Shown here in pieces: positions 45,201-56,755 of a stretch of 64,000 nt of DNA. The notes beneath the pieces are model-generated. The model had not been told where the DNA came from and searched no databases. It worked only from the letters and a program-made list of their open reading frames with translations. Each line of letters begins with the position of its first letter. Position 1 is the stretch's first letter. The position numbers were made by a program, and so were the translations under genes. The stretch is from Dirofilaria immitis (Eukaryota; Nematoda; Chromadorea; Rhabditida; Onchocercidae), in the NCBI GenBank assembly GCA_024305405.1, contig JAKNDB010000086.1, positions 1,425,001-1,489,000 on the forward strand, written 5' to 3'.

Positions 45201-46266
45201 TTAATGGAAAGGTAACAATTAATCACTTTCTTTTAAGACCTTTATATCTGACAATTAATGTTGAAATAAATTCCGATGTAACATCAGTATGAGTTCTCAA
45301 AATTGAAATTGTATATGGTATTTGAAAAAATTTATAAATCATTATTTGCAATCATGATATCAAAATGATGTCGATTATAACACCTTACAATTACTTTTTC
45401 CCTAAAATGTAACTATATCATGACAATAAAATAAAGTACAATTAAGAGTGGAAATTTAAATTAAAATCACATATCGACGATCTTCGAAGTTAGAAGTGAT
45501 AGTGTTGCTGTTATAAATAATAGTACAGTACTTCGAAAAGAGCTATTCAAAAACTTTTTGACAAGCTATAAATTGTTGTGTTGTGATGCAATTAAAATTA
45601 ATATTATCAGTTTCAGTAAGACTTTCTAACTGAGATCGAAGTTTTATTAGAAAATGTGTACAGATCATTCTAGTAATAAAGCAAATGTAAATGAAAAATA
45701 AGACTAAGTGTCAAGCGCAAAATTAAGCACTTCGTTGTTTAGCCATCGATTTGATTTTCAGAAGTCATAGACAAATGATTTTGTTTGATGGAAATTGTTT
45801 TTTCGTATCCATTTTTTCAATTTTATTTCTAGCAAAGTTGCGAAACATCATTAATTAAAAATTGCAATTCCTTTGTATAAAAGATTTTGGTATGATATTG
45901 ATAAGAAATGAAGATAAAAAGGATAAATCTAATAACAACAATTTATTGAATTTTCTTTGTTAAGTTTAAATTTCAAAAGTTTATTAAAGAAGAATTGTAC
46001 TATGCAAGACATTACTTCTACAGTATTGCTGAATTTAATTCAAGCAAAATAGAAACATCTGATTTTGGAAAATCTCAAATTATAAATAATCCTTTGAGCT
46101 GGAATCAATCGTGATATTTTTGGTCGTTTTTCATCAGCATATGTCTCAAGATGAAGATTTTGATATAATAATAATATTTTCGGACAATGAAAGCTTAGTA
46201 TAAATTAAAACAGCAGCAGAGGTATAACTATGCTGATGACCATCAATGACATTTAATCTTTCAGTA
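42202..46266. other. 4-kb region without a supported gene
   Basis: The promoter side of the DCX-PLAT gene, then about 3.5 kb of very AT-rich sequence with short TA runs. A plus-strand open stretch at 42925-43050 follows an acceptor-like ACAACAG, but it has no partner exon and no domain. Confidence 0.45.
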
Positions 46267-46405
46267 TTATTTGGCAACAGATATCAGCACCCTTATCTGA
46301 GCTATCGTATGGTTTCGAATTACGCATGCTCTGAAGCATCGTATAGCACTTTTTTCACGCTCAGCTGCATCATTTTTTAGATGCGATGCTAAATTACGTG
46401 TGATT
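46267..46405 (-). CDS. Candidate terminal exon of an unplaced minus-strand gene
   Basis: After a TTCCAG acceptor the frame reads ITRNLASHLKNDAAEREKSA and then IRCFRACVIRNH, with a stop at 46269-46267. The residue mix (amphipathic, Lys/Glu/Ala-rich) looks like protein rather than random AT-rich sequence. No upstream exon was found and no family is recognised. It may equally be a decayed fragment. Confidence 0.3.
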
Positions 46406-47605
46406 CTGGAATGACCAAATACAAAATATGGAAATTGAACAAAAGAGTTTAAAGTAAAATGTTAGATTTTGGAAAACCGTAATCCAACAAGGGTCTATGT
46501 AACGAACATCGGGGAGGGGGAGAGAAGCGATACGGTGGATGATAATAGCTGGCGAATAAATTTCGGCAGACCCCACAAAATACCATTTCACTATCTTCTT
46601 TCTCATGTCTCATTCACTTCTAAATTGTTCACACTCGCTTTCTCCCTCGATCTGTTTCTCTGTTTGTAACACTTCTCTGTAAGCTACCATAATACCAGTG
46701 AGATTAATTTTCAATAATAGCATGCTAACACTTCGCATAAACTAACTATCACCAGCCATCTCCAATCATTCAGCTCGTTTAGTATATTTGGACCTATCAT
46801 CCTACACCACTATTATGGCCCAGCATTTACAAACTTTTATATCAAAAAGGAATTGAAACTATCACACGCGACGTCGCATCATCATCAGCACTCTTCCAGG
46901 TAGGATATATTACTGCTGAAAATACACGGAAATAGATATTGTTTGGAATTGATGGATATATACAACATTTCCTCAAACCAAATTTGTACACAAATTTGCT
47001 ACCCAAATTGTGTTTATTTCCCAATTTGCAATAAACTATTCAGATTTCCTAAAGCTGTATTATTCTTCTTTCTTCACATACATTACCTCAGTGATCTTTT
47101 TTATTTTCTTGAAAACTTCGCATAAGCAAAATTTGAGCAATGCAGTTCTAATTCAGATCTTAACTCTACTTGGAAATTTAATCAACTCTTTTAATTGGGT
47201 TTAATTTCCCGTAATAGACACTTCCCGGCAAATTACCCCTTGATTTGTTTTCAAGCGATAATGACTTTAATCTTTTTAAATTTCAATAAATTAAACTGTT
47301 TTTTTTCTAGAAGTTATCAATAAATTTGTTCAAAGCCAACTATATTATTTATTTTGTTAACATGTGTTTGGTTTTAACTAAGTTCTCTAAACTTTAGATT
47401 TTCTGCATTTCAAGTTCAAGTTTCATCAAAATTTAGAGTGAAACTTTTTGTAGTTAATAGATCACAAAATTTATTTTTCTTCTGTCACTTTTAAGATGAT
47501 TTCTTCAAAAAATAGAATATCCAAAGCAGAATATATGGCAATTGTAATTGTCCATAGCGATAAATTTGTAGTGAACCGATCTCCAACGCACTCGGACCTT
47601 TGCAG
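46406..47605. other. 5' region of the forkhead gene
   Basis: This includes a locally GC-richer patch at about 46480-46570 and a possible upstream coding block ending at a CCAG|GTAGGA donor (46899). The block's phase-0 reading ends ITRDVASSSALFQ, which would join the forkhead exon at 47606 in frame. The nearby ATG at 46815 is out of frame with that reading, so the true start is undetermined. Confidence 0.4.
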
Positions 47606-48935
47606 TTTAAAAGCGAAGATGAAGATGAAAAAAGCGTAATTTGTCGACGCCGAAGCAGTAAACGGCAAGAAAAACCACCGTATTCTTACATTGCTCTTAT
47701 CGCCATGGCCATACATGCAAAACCGGATCGGAAAGCCACACTTACTGAGATTTACACATATCTTCAGAGTAACTTTGACTTTTTCAGAGGTGTATTTCGA
47801 CTTTTTTTATATTTATACCAACTTTCTCAGAAAATTCTTGGTAGAACCATTTAGGTTTTCGGTAATAGTTTAATATAATGTGCTGATACAAAGATCATGG
47901 GATCGCTATCTAACCATCTTTCTAAAAAGACTCAGGATATTTTGCTTAAAACTTTTACAATTTTATTTAACTATATTAAACCGCTAGAATACAATTAAAT
48001 AGATAAGAAAAATTTGTTTTAAAGATTTTCAATACCTTTCGTTTTCTAAAATCACTAATTACATTGTCCATTTATGTTTTAAGCAAACATCTTTTACCCA
48101 GTCAATAATGGTATTTGTTTGCTTCTTTGACATCAATCCTTATTCATTAACCTTTCAGGTGAATATAACGGTTGGAAAAATTCTATTAGGCATAACTTGT
48201 CACTTAACGAGTGTTTCATAAAATTACCGAAAAGTTCTGGTGGCCGAAGTGGCAAAGGACATCAATGGACAATCGACCAGAACTGCGAATTTCTCTTCGA
48301 AGAGGGTTCGTATCGAAGGCGACCACGAGGTTACAAAGCTCGTGTACGAAATTGTGACTTTACTAATGAACAGGTGTGCTGATTAGTTTAGTTTATCATT
48401 TTTCGAATGCTCTGAACAAGTTGACATTTCACTCTAGCCTTTTGTTTTTAGATTCATCATAGGTGGTTTGTTACTGGTAGTTTGTTTATTGGCTTTTCAG
48501 CATCAGTCAAGTCTTGCAATAAAATTTCAGTTAGAACCGATGTTTGTCGAGACCAATACCTTGCCTGTTAATAACAATGTGGTTTTCGTTGATGGAACAC
48601 ATTTCGTTACACAACAGCAAAATTATTTACCCCAATACACGACAAACTCATTCTGGCCTCATTACGAATATGGAAATCAGTGGCCAAATAACTATGAACA
48701 ATCTTCATCAGCAATGAATAACTATCATACATATAACAACACGCAAGCAATCGAGCAACAACAACAAACTAACTACACGGAAGATTGTTCAGTGATAATG
48801 GCACCAAATAATTTATCAAGTGACTCAGATGTATATGTTGAGGAACAACAGCATATCAATATACCGCAGTTTGGCACTTCTTTACAGCTGTATAATCAAT
48901 ATGCAAATTTATTATCAACTGATCAAAACTCATAA
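47606..48935 (+). CDS. let-381: FoxF-type forkhead transcription factor (5' incomplete)
   Basis: Exons 47606-47789, 48159-48373 and 48501-48935, all phase-consistent (277 residues before the missing start). The forkhead domain begins [20 protein letters not shown] and continues with [15 protein letters not shown], then across the first intron [28 protein letters not shown] and [15 protein letters not shown]. The FRRRPRG-like ending after FEEGS is typical of FoxF and close relatives; the nematode FoxF gene is let-381, a mesoderm and head-mesodermal-cell regulator. The acidic EDEDEK lead and the Gln/Asn/Tyr-rich tail ([24 protein letters not shown]) look like flanking and activation segments. 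An apparent signal peptide at 48468 is intron sequence read through the TTTTCAG acceptor. A 5' exon with the start codon is missing. Confidence 0.88.
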
Positions 48936-50556
48936 TTTTATATCTTTAAATTTTGAAAACTATCATTTGAGCAAAAATGACGTCTTTGAGATGCGCTGAA
49001 TTGTATTTCTCATTTTATTCAACGTAACGCATTCTACTGGAGGAATGAAATTATAATGCTATTAGTCTATCAGTGAGTCATTTTACCATACCAAGAAACA
49101 TTATGCCATAAATGAAATGTTAATAATACATGAGACAGAATAATAATTTTCAAGAGATATTATTTTACAATGACTATGTAGTAGCTTTGCTAGGATTGTT
49201 TTCCTATCTGAGCAGAAGTTTGAAATAATTATATGAATATTTATTTGAATACGGTAATAACAGTGTCAATGTTAGATAGTAATATTCTCCGCAAAATTAA
49301 TAAACAAATTTTAGTTCTAGACCAAGCATTATTTAATTCAGGAGTACCTTGATAATGTGGTTTTAATAACAGGAAACGAAATCATATCAAACATCATCTT
49401 CTCGGTTTCTATATTTAATAACAAAAAAAAGTTAAAGTAATCAAAGTTCAAAATTACCAACCGTTATTATTTTCGTTCATTATATTTGTCAATATTTTCT
49501 GCTTGAAAATTTAATTACTTAAGTGATTTTACAATTTCAACTGTCAATATTAAACTAATCATACGGCAAGTATAGTTAACCATTCTAGTGAAATTGAACC
49601 TTAGCTAAAACAAATAGAATTGAAAGAAGGTTTTATTCAAAGTGTGTTTACTAAGAATGCTGAAGCCAATATGAACTATTGTTGAATATAATTGGGGTTT
49701 GAGTTGAAGGAAAGTCTACGGAGGCTGGAATCATAGAATTTATGAAAACAGATTTTGTACAGTATGTCTTAATGAACTATTAGAGATGCAAGCAGTAAGT
49801 TGTACTTCGTATTTCAGCAATTAATACTGCACCTTACATATGTATGAAATCATAATGACTGGATTACTTTATTGCTTTCACAACATCATCCTCAGAACAA
49901 ACTTTTTTTCTTGTGACTTAAAGTTTACAAAATAAGCACAGCAACAGAACTGTTAGAATCTTATTTTCGTATTCAATTTTCTTATATAACAGTTAAGGAT
50001 TCGAAGCAAATTGTGTAATTTCTGTTATTAGACGAGTACCGAAATAAATTTCTATTCTGAAATTCACTTTCTTGAAAACATCAAACAGAACAAGATACTG
50101 TTAGATGTTGCATTTCTGTACTGTAAAATTATAAAGAATTAGTGAATCCAGAAAATATGAGCATAGATTCCTAAACTTAAAAAGTAAATTTCATTCAAAT
50201 TTTACATGAAACTGAACATTCTGAACATTTGTAATATCAAGAAAGACAAGATAAAAAAATAAAAGAAAGAAGATTACGGCACTGCTGATAATAAGTCTAT
50301 TAATTTAATACCGAAAACAGATCAATATAGTAAAAGTTTTCACTTCAAACTTTTTCCTTATTCTCTTCCTAAATACCTTGCTATTGCGCAAAATTGAATG
50401 CATTAAGTATCGGATTTCATCAACTGCTGCTTTTTCAGTAAAAAGATCTGCATTATCTCTAAATAGTGATCTACTTTACTCAAGTATTATTGTCGAAGAA
50501 GTGAAGGAGTACTTCCTCATTTTTAGCGAGTGATGAATTTGAATTTCTTACCTGTG
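48936..50556. other. Convergent intergenic region, forkhead and GPCR genes
   Basis: No supported gene. Near 50340-50460 (-) there is a coding-looking stretch with DEIRYLMHSILRNSKVFRKR that could be the C-terminal tail of the GPCR, but its splice phase does not match. Confidence 0.4.
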
Positions 50557-53154
50557 CACAGCAGAATCAGGCACAGAAACTTCTTCTCTTTCGAATGCAA
50601 CAACACTGGAGAATTTAGCTAACATTAATAATCCTCTCTTAAGATTGAACGAAAAAACGAAAAATAACCGTAAAGGTATGGCGAAATTACAAAATTAAAT
50701 ACAGCGAATATGTATAATAATTTTCGAATAGGACTGTAATGATTTTTTAAATTTATTCTTTATAATAATTATCGGTCATGAATTTTTCGAAAGTCCTTTT
50801 AAAAAAAGTTTAAAAAGAGAGGTTTTAAAAATTTCATTATGAAGAGCGATGAAAGTACAATTCGAAGACGTTTTTAGAGTGCTGATAACGACAATATCAT
50901 TGATTTATAGCTTAATTTTAAGATAGAAAGAATTTTCTTCTATCATTTGATGAAAAAATGACAACCTTGATTTCATAGCTAAATGAATCAATGAAGCAAC
51001 TGCATAAGGTGTCCAACATAACAGAAATGCAGATACAGCGACTAATGTCATCTTCAACGTTCTATTTTTGGCACAAGTGTAGGTTTCAGTAAAACTCTGT
51101 AGCTTCATTGTTGAAGTATTAACAGATTTTGAATTTGATTCTGAAAAAAATTTTGAAAAAATAGATTATATTAAGATTGATAAAGATAAGAACTAAAATC
51201 ATATAAAGAATGTGAAATAAATTATTTCTATATAGTCATCGATACTGATAGTACCAAAAATGGTCAAATGAGTTGTTGTTTCTGCATCAAGGATTCTCGT
51301 AAAATATTTTACGCTTTTGATTTGATGAGCTTTGGAGAAACTGAACCAAGATTGATGTTAATGAAGAGATTCGGTTTCTCTAGAACTGATTAAATCAAAA
51401 GATAAATGAAGTATTTTTATGAGAAAAACTGCAACACGTCTTTGATCTGAATACTTCTGTACTACATTCTTCATTGCTCGTGTTTTAATGAGAAATGACC
51501 AGATGGACATAATATTTCGTAATATTTTGCAACATTGTTATACATCCATTTTAATAAGTTTTCAAATTATAACAATTCATTTAGCCAAACTAACAGGTTT
51601 TGAAACACTTCACTTTTATAGGAAATTTTGTATAATATGAATGAATAACAGACAAATATTATTATCATTGGAAATAAAGAAACCTGAAAATAAAAATTAT
51701 CAGCTAATTAAACAGAAATTATTTCAAATAGATCGGTCAATTAAGTTAAGTCAAAATAAGCTACAATGATAAAATTAGTAAAATAGCAATTTTAAAATGT
51801 GACAATCTTATTTTGAATCATTGCGTAGAGTATTGATGCTAAGGTATTTGTTCTCTGAGGCAATCCTAATACCCATGTAGTATTGTTAAGACAGATGGAA
51901 AAGCATTTGTTGAGTTCTAAATTTTTCAATCTTAAATTTTCAAATGTCTCCTAATGTGAGTCAATCGATGAACAACAGACATGTATAAGATTAGCTATGG
52001 TAAATAGCCGAAGACAACGTCACGACGTAATACAGCGCCAACAAAATCACGCACTCTGTAAACCATTTTTCACATAGATGATTTGATGTACGAAATAATG
52101 AAGCCCTAAATGGAGCGATCTTTTACAAATTTTGCTATATGAAAATTTTAATTCGAATAAATATCTTTCGCGTTAGAAAATTAAAGAAAGCTATTTTATC
52201 CTTCTTTAAGAAATATTATTATAGAAGGGATAGGATTTTAAAAATTGATCGCTTGACTTATTTATTGTTTAGCAAAATGCAACTATTTTAGATCAATAAT
52301 TTCGATTAAAAGATTTCTCTACGATCATACCGATGAAACATTTATCAAGAAACTGATAATTCACGCAATAGTAATCATCATTTGTACTGATTTTTTAGAA
52401 TTTACCATATATAGTGGCGAAAATTCTGAATAAAATCGAATCAAAATTTATGCAAATTAACATATTGGCTGCTAAACTATTGCTAAAGTTATCGAAAAAT
52501 TTGCATATTTTGTAGAATTGCAACTTTGTAATTGCTGCTTTTGCGAAATATAAAAATAATATTTGTATCAAATCGAAGCTTAAATGAATCGTATTAAACA
52601 CACGATTCTCTTGTTATTCCTTTTATTCCGATTTTGATTTTTCTTCTGTAGTAAAAAACAAAGTTAGCTGATTAATTAATAACATTATTATATTGAAGAA
52701 AGCAATTTTAATGGATACTTCAACAGATCATTTCCAGTTCTTGCCAAAGTTTTGAAAATTAAAATCAAAAACTAATGAAATTACCGCCTTACCAGGTGAC
52801 TGTAATGCTATGTATTACTTCATTCGGCATATAAATTAATAAGACAATAAGATGCGCAATATTCATACGTAACAGTAATGTATGCACTCGTCGATTTTTA
52901 ACACGCTGATTTCTGGAAAATGTTTGTCTAAATTTATTTGTTACAAAAGATGATCAAGCGATACTTCATTTACCGTTCAGCGGAAAACGAATTGACGTAC
53001 CTGATCAAAATAAGAAACATAACGCTATTGCCGATAAATGCGATAACAGAAACAGACGGAATAACAAATAAATGTAAAATAATGCATTGAAGTTAATATT
53101 GCCCGCGAATCGGAACAGTTCAATGGCATCTTCTGTAACTTGTTCGTCGTTTAT
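50557..53154 (-). CDS. GnRH/AKH-receptor-like class A GPCR (partial model)
   Basis: Blocks: 53154-53001 (N-terminus, TM1: VSVIAFIGNSVMFLILIR), 52912-52793 (TM2: RRVHTLLLRMNIAHLIVLLI then TVTW), about 52545-52406 (TM3: KICKFFDNFSNSLAANMLIC), 51683-51614 (TM5: SLFPMIIIFVCYSFILYKI), 51140-50966 (TM6: AKNRTLKMTLVAVSAFLLCW then TPY), and about 50641-50557 (LLMLAKFSSVVAF). The R.HTLLL...IA.LIV...MP.E...TV.W pattern and the TM6 RTLKMT...AF..CWTPY pattern are those of GnRH/AKH/vasopressin-type receptors. C. elegans has several gnrr genes of this type. The first exon, the TM4 exon and the C-terminal tail were not placed, and the TM2-TM3 junction is out of phase. TM1 needs one extra base at the T run (53076-53079). 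DRY is replaced by DSI and no NPxxY is visible. Confidence 0.74.
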
Positions 53155-54779
53155 CTATCTATAATTTTGATTTGTTTTTATTTCTAGAATTTTTCTGGTG
53201 CATATTGATCGAGGAAGTCGTTGTAATTATACTTGAAAAATGAATGATAATCACAGATTGATGAATTGATTGATTGACTGATTGAATAATTTAGATTAGA
53301 AAAATTTGTCGAAAGTAAAAATTGTAGATAATGACCATCCCTAGATAATCATGATAAATTTGCTTAGAATTGATTAAGTGATTAAAAAATACAAAAAGAT
53401 ATGTTATGATATCATTCCACAAATTAGTATTTATTCGATTAATTAATCAAAATTTTTGCTAATACGCAGACAAATAACAAAGGACATTATTTTCCTTTGA
53501 ATAAATTTTGACAGAAGTTCATGGCAAATAACCAAAAAAAATGGAAGAAAAATGAGATGAGATAGTATTTCATTTGTTATGCATTATTGCACCCATTTTT
53601 CAAATTCATATTCATTTGGCATTTTATGTCTGATTTTCAATAAGACATTTTTATAATTGATCTTTTGAAAAGATAGGAATTTGTTAGATATATTTCGTTC
53701 AAGAGAAGAACTCTTGATAAGTTTAATATCATTCTGATATTTTTTCAATCATTTCGTTGTGATTTGTTAATTATTTATCGATTTACTTGTTTTATTTCTT
53801 ATTCCTTTTTAATTTGATAAGAATATTTCACCTGTTTTTATGAGCAAAATAGAAATTAATTAATTTCCGATAAAATTCTATTCCATATGCAAACAGTAAA
53901 AGTTGCGATAATAATTTCGGAATACGAAAGAAAATGAGAAAAATATATTGTCATATTTTTAGCACATTGTATCTATTCATTTTCATTCATTTTTCTATGT
54001 AAGTCATCTCATATTCTTTGGTATATGTTTAACATTTGAACAAACACTCTTTTTAAAGGAAAAATGTCACTTTTCTCCGTGTAATGATTTTAAATTCTTA
54101 TTACTGATTCATAACGTTTCGTTCAGATTCTAAAGTAGTCTCTATTCCTACTACCGTAAATGTTAAAATACAATCCTTGTGCTCATCAAATGATTGTTTT
54201 CCTATTTGCATAAAGTGATAATATCAAGTATCATTAATAATATGATTAAAATGGAAATTATAAAACGATTTAACGATACAATTTGAAATATGAACTGTTT
54301 GTTTAATAAACCGGAAACGTAATGTGAGATATAAAAGTTTTATAAATCTTTTTTCTGGAATTTACAAATAAAAACCCTATAAGCTTCATTTACTTTCAAT
54401 CTTTTGACAAACCGTGAATGAATTCGGATGTTGCTCATTTTATATCAACTTACTTATTAACATATTTAATGAAAGTTGTAAATTCCATATAATTAGACGA
54501 AAGTAACAGTTTCATTTTATTCCTTGATGTAAAGTTTTGTTTTTATTTTGTGCCCCATGTCTACTTTAAACTTCACTTCCAAATGTAAAAGCTAAACAGA
54601 TTTACGAATCCAGCACTGCAATAACAAATTAGTTAAATAAGTTGAGCGATCGATGAAATATTTCTCAGAAATATAAAACTGTAAGTTAATAAATATGGAT
54701 CCCAAAATTAAAGATTAAAATCTTTAAGTTAATACTATTGACATTAATTTTTGTTCTTTACTATCAAAAGAAGAGAAAA
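53155..54779. other. Region upstream of the GPCR gene
   Basis: It should contain the GPCR's first exon and promoter. I see only AT-rich sequence and no exon I can defend. Confidence 0.45.
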
Positions 54780-56100
54780 ACTTGTCATCTTGGTATTCCG
54801 ACACTAAGATTCAGGAAAAAGGAATAGAGATTCTTATGTCAAATGCTGAAATGCTGGAATGATACTAGGCAGAGAAATGATGCCAAATAGAGCTACCTCT
54901 CTCGAATATGACAAAAGTTAGCCGTTTAATAGTTGAACTTTGCAATGGCACTGTTAACAATGTTTGAAAGTATGCGATCTAAGTCGAACATTTCTCAAAC
55001 TTTTTTTTTCTTCCGCTTCTTATTCACATTACTTTGTTTTTGTGTCTCATGATTTTCCTTCTTCATATCATCTCTATGCATATGAGCATTAGTAATTTTA
55101 AAGTCTCTGTTAAAAACTTTTGTTCCTTCTTGGTCAGAAAAATTGGTTTTATAAATTTAGATAAATAATCAAAGAGAGATTTTGTTAGTAAAATCTGAAA
55201 CTTTCTTCTAGCATTTATTTTGATTTCCATAGTTTTACTAATTTCTTTAATTACTTCTTTTTTTCAGTAATGTTTTTTCTATTTTTATCTTCTCTTCTGG
55301 TTGTTTCCATAGAAGCTATAAATTCAATTGCAAGTAGCTCCACGACTGATAAAATTAGCGATCCAACCAAGAATATTTGAATTTTTAGCTTCAAATTTTG
55401 CAGTAATTGTAAACGATCAAGTATTTTTGCAAATCTTTCAGAGATGATTTATTATTATCCAATTTTTTCCTGTGATTCTTTCATTTCCTTATTCAATCTT
55501 TCATTAAAACCAAGACCTTTTAAATTGATCTTTTGATCAATTCCTTAAGTTTATTATTATAAATTGCAACAATGAATTTTTTCTTCTTTTCCGCTTACCA
55601 TACAGTCGATTTGTGAATCTATATCTATCCAAGCTCATTGCCTATGAAGCTAAAAATTTAAAAAGCTTCTTTAGTAAAGTATCTAAGCCGCTAATAAAGC
55701 AGTCCTCACCTTCTCGCACACAATTCCATATTGCATAAAAGATCATGAAAATAACTAAATATCTGCTTTTTAAGCTCCTGGCGTTTAATGAAATTCTGCA
55801 TGAAAACTTCTGCATCACTTCATAGTTGATTCAGCTCTCTTCCGCTGATAAGTTTTCTACTGTAATCTTCCCAAGATAGGTTGATTTAACAACTCAAATG
55901 ATAGTTATTAGAAAGATTATTTGTCATGTCATACTTCTGACATAACTAAAGCACATGCTCTACTTGTTATAATATTCTTGTTAATGTTCTGTACTTCCGA
56001 TTTTCAACATGCTTCATTATCTGCTTCCTAGGATTGATTACTTAATAGAAATCTTTCTTAATTATTAGCTTCCTTAACGAAGCATTTATATAGGTTTATT
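54780..56100 (-). pseudogene. Decayed bacterial-type coding sequence, probable Wolbachia insertion
   Basis: The minus strand reads as long coding-like blocks that switch frame and are cut by stops, with no splice sites at the breaks. From high to low coordinates: LISGRELNQL, FMQNFIKRQELKKQIFSYFH then DLLCNMELCARR, INLKGLGFNERLNKEMKESQ, FLVGSLILSVVELLAIEF, then EVIKEISKTMEIKINARRKF. This is a Lys/Glu/Leu-rich, coiled-coil-like protein with one hydrophobic segment, in AT-rich bacterial style. Just beyond it, at 54790-54880 (+), lies GTCATCTTGGTATTCCGACA followed by CTAAGATTCAGG and GCTGGAATGATAC. This resembles, with decay, the GTCATCCCAGT...GACACTGGGATCCAGG and CACTGGAATGAC repeats found throughout Wolbachia genomes. 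Nuclear Wolbachia transfers are well known in filarial worms. The source gene is not identified, and the Wolbachia assignment rests on resemblance only. Confidence 0.55.
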
Positions 56101-56315
56101 ATTATATATTAACTCCTAATAATATGGTATTATGCGTCATACATATTTTTCAGTCTCAAATCCATAGGGAAGAAAGATTCCATTATTCGCGATATATGCA
56201 ATGCACATCTTCTGATATCATCTTATGATAACTTTTCCAATAAAAACTCGATATTATTTGACAATGATATTATTTATATTGATAATGGTATTATTTATCT
56301 TGTTATTTATTTATT

Positions 56316-56755
56316 GTTTTTCATATTTATAATTAATTTTTGAATCTTTAATTAATGTACTCGTCTGAATCATAAAAAAGATGAATTTTCTCAAAACAGT
56401 AAGTATCAAAAATTTTTCTAACATTGCTTTTATTGATAAACTTATAAATAGTTTCAAAAAAATGATTACAATCCAAATTTCCAGTTATTAAAATCGCTCA
56501 AAAATTCAGAAAGTACGCATTAATGAAATTTCAAACATAAAACTCTCATAATCTAGAAATGGATAATTTTGAGCGATTTTAATAAATGGAAATTTGCATT
56601 GTAATCATTTCTTTGAAACTATTTATAAGTTTATCAATAAAAGCAATGTTAGAAAAATTTTTGATACTTACTGTTTTGAGAAAATTCATCTTTTTATGAT
56701 TCAGACAGGCACATTAATTAAAGATTCAAAAATTAGTTATAAATATGAAAAAAAT
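56316..56755. mobile_element. Fold-back (long inverted-repeat) element
   Basis: The left arm (about 56316-56506) and the reverse complement of the right arm (about 56562-56755) match over about 190 bp with few mismatches. The spacer is about 55 bp. An example of paired sequence is TTTGATACTTACTGTTTTGA on the right arm against TCAAAACAGTAAGTATCAAA on the left. It has no coding capacity. The outer ends run into A/T homopolymers and I see no clear target-site duplication. It could be a MITE-like element or a palindromic duplication. Confidence 0.85.

Noticed and set aside
48468..48935. Apparent secreted protein starting LLVVCLLAF, like a signal peptide
   Set aside because: There is no ATG. The hydrophobic start is intron sequence that ends in a TTGGCTTTTCAG acceptor, and the remainder is the third forkhead exon in the right phase.
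51999..52070. TM3 exon of the GPCR after TTTACAG
   Set aside because: The open frame there has no hydrophobic helix. The block at about 52545-52406 with KICKFFDNF is the better TM3.
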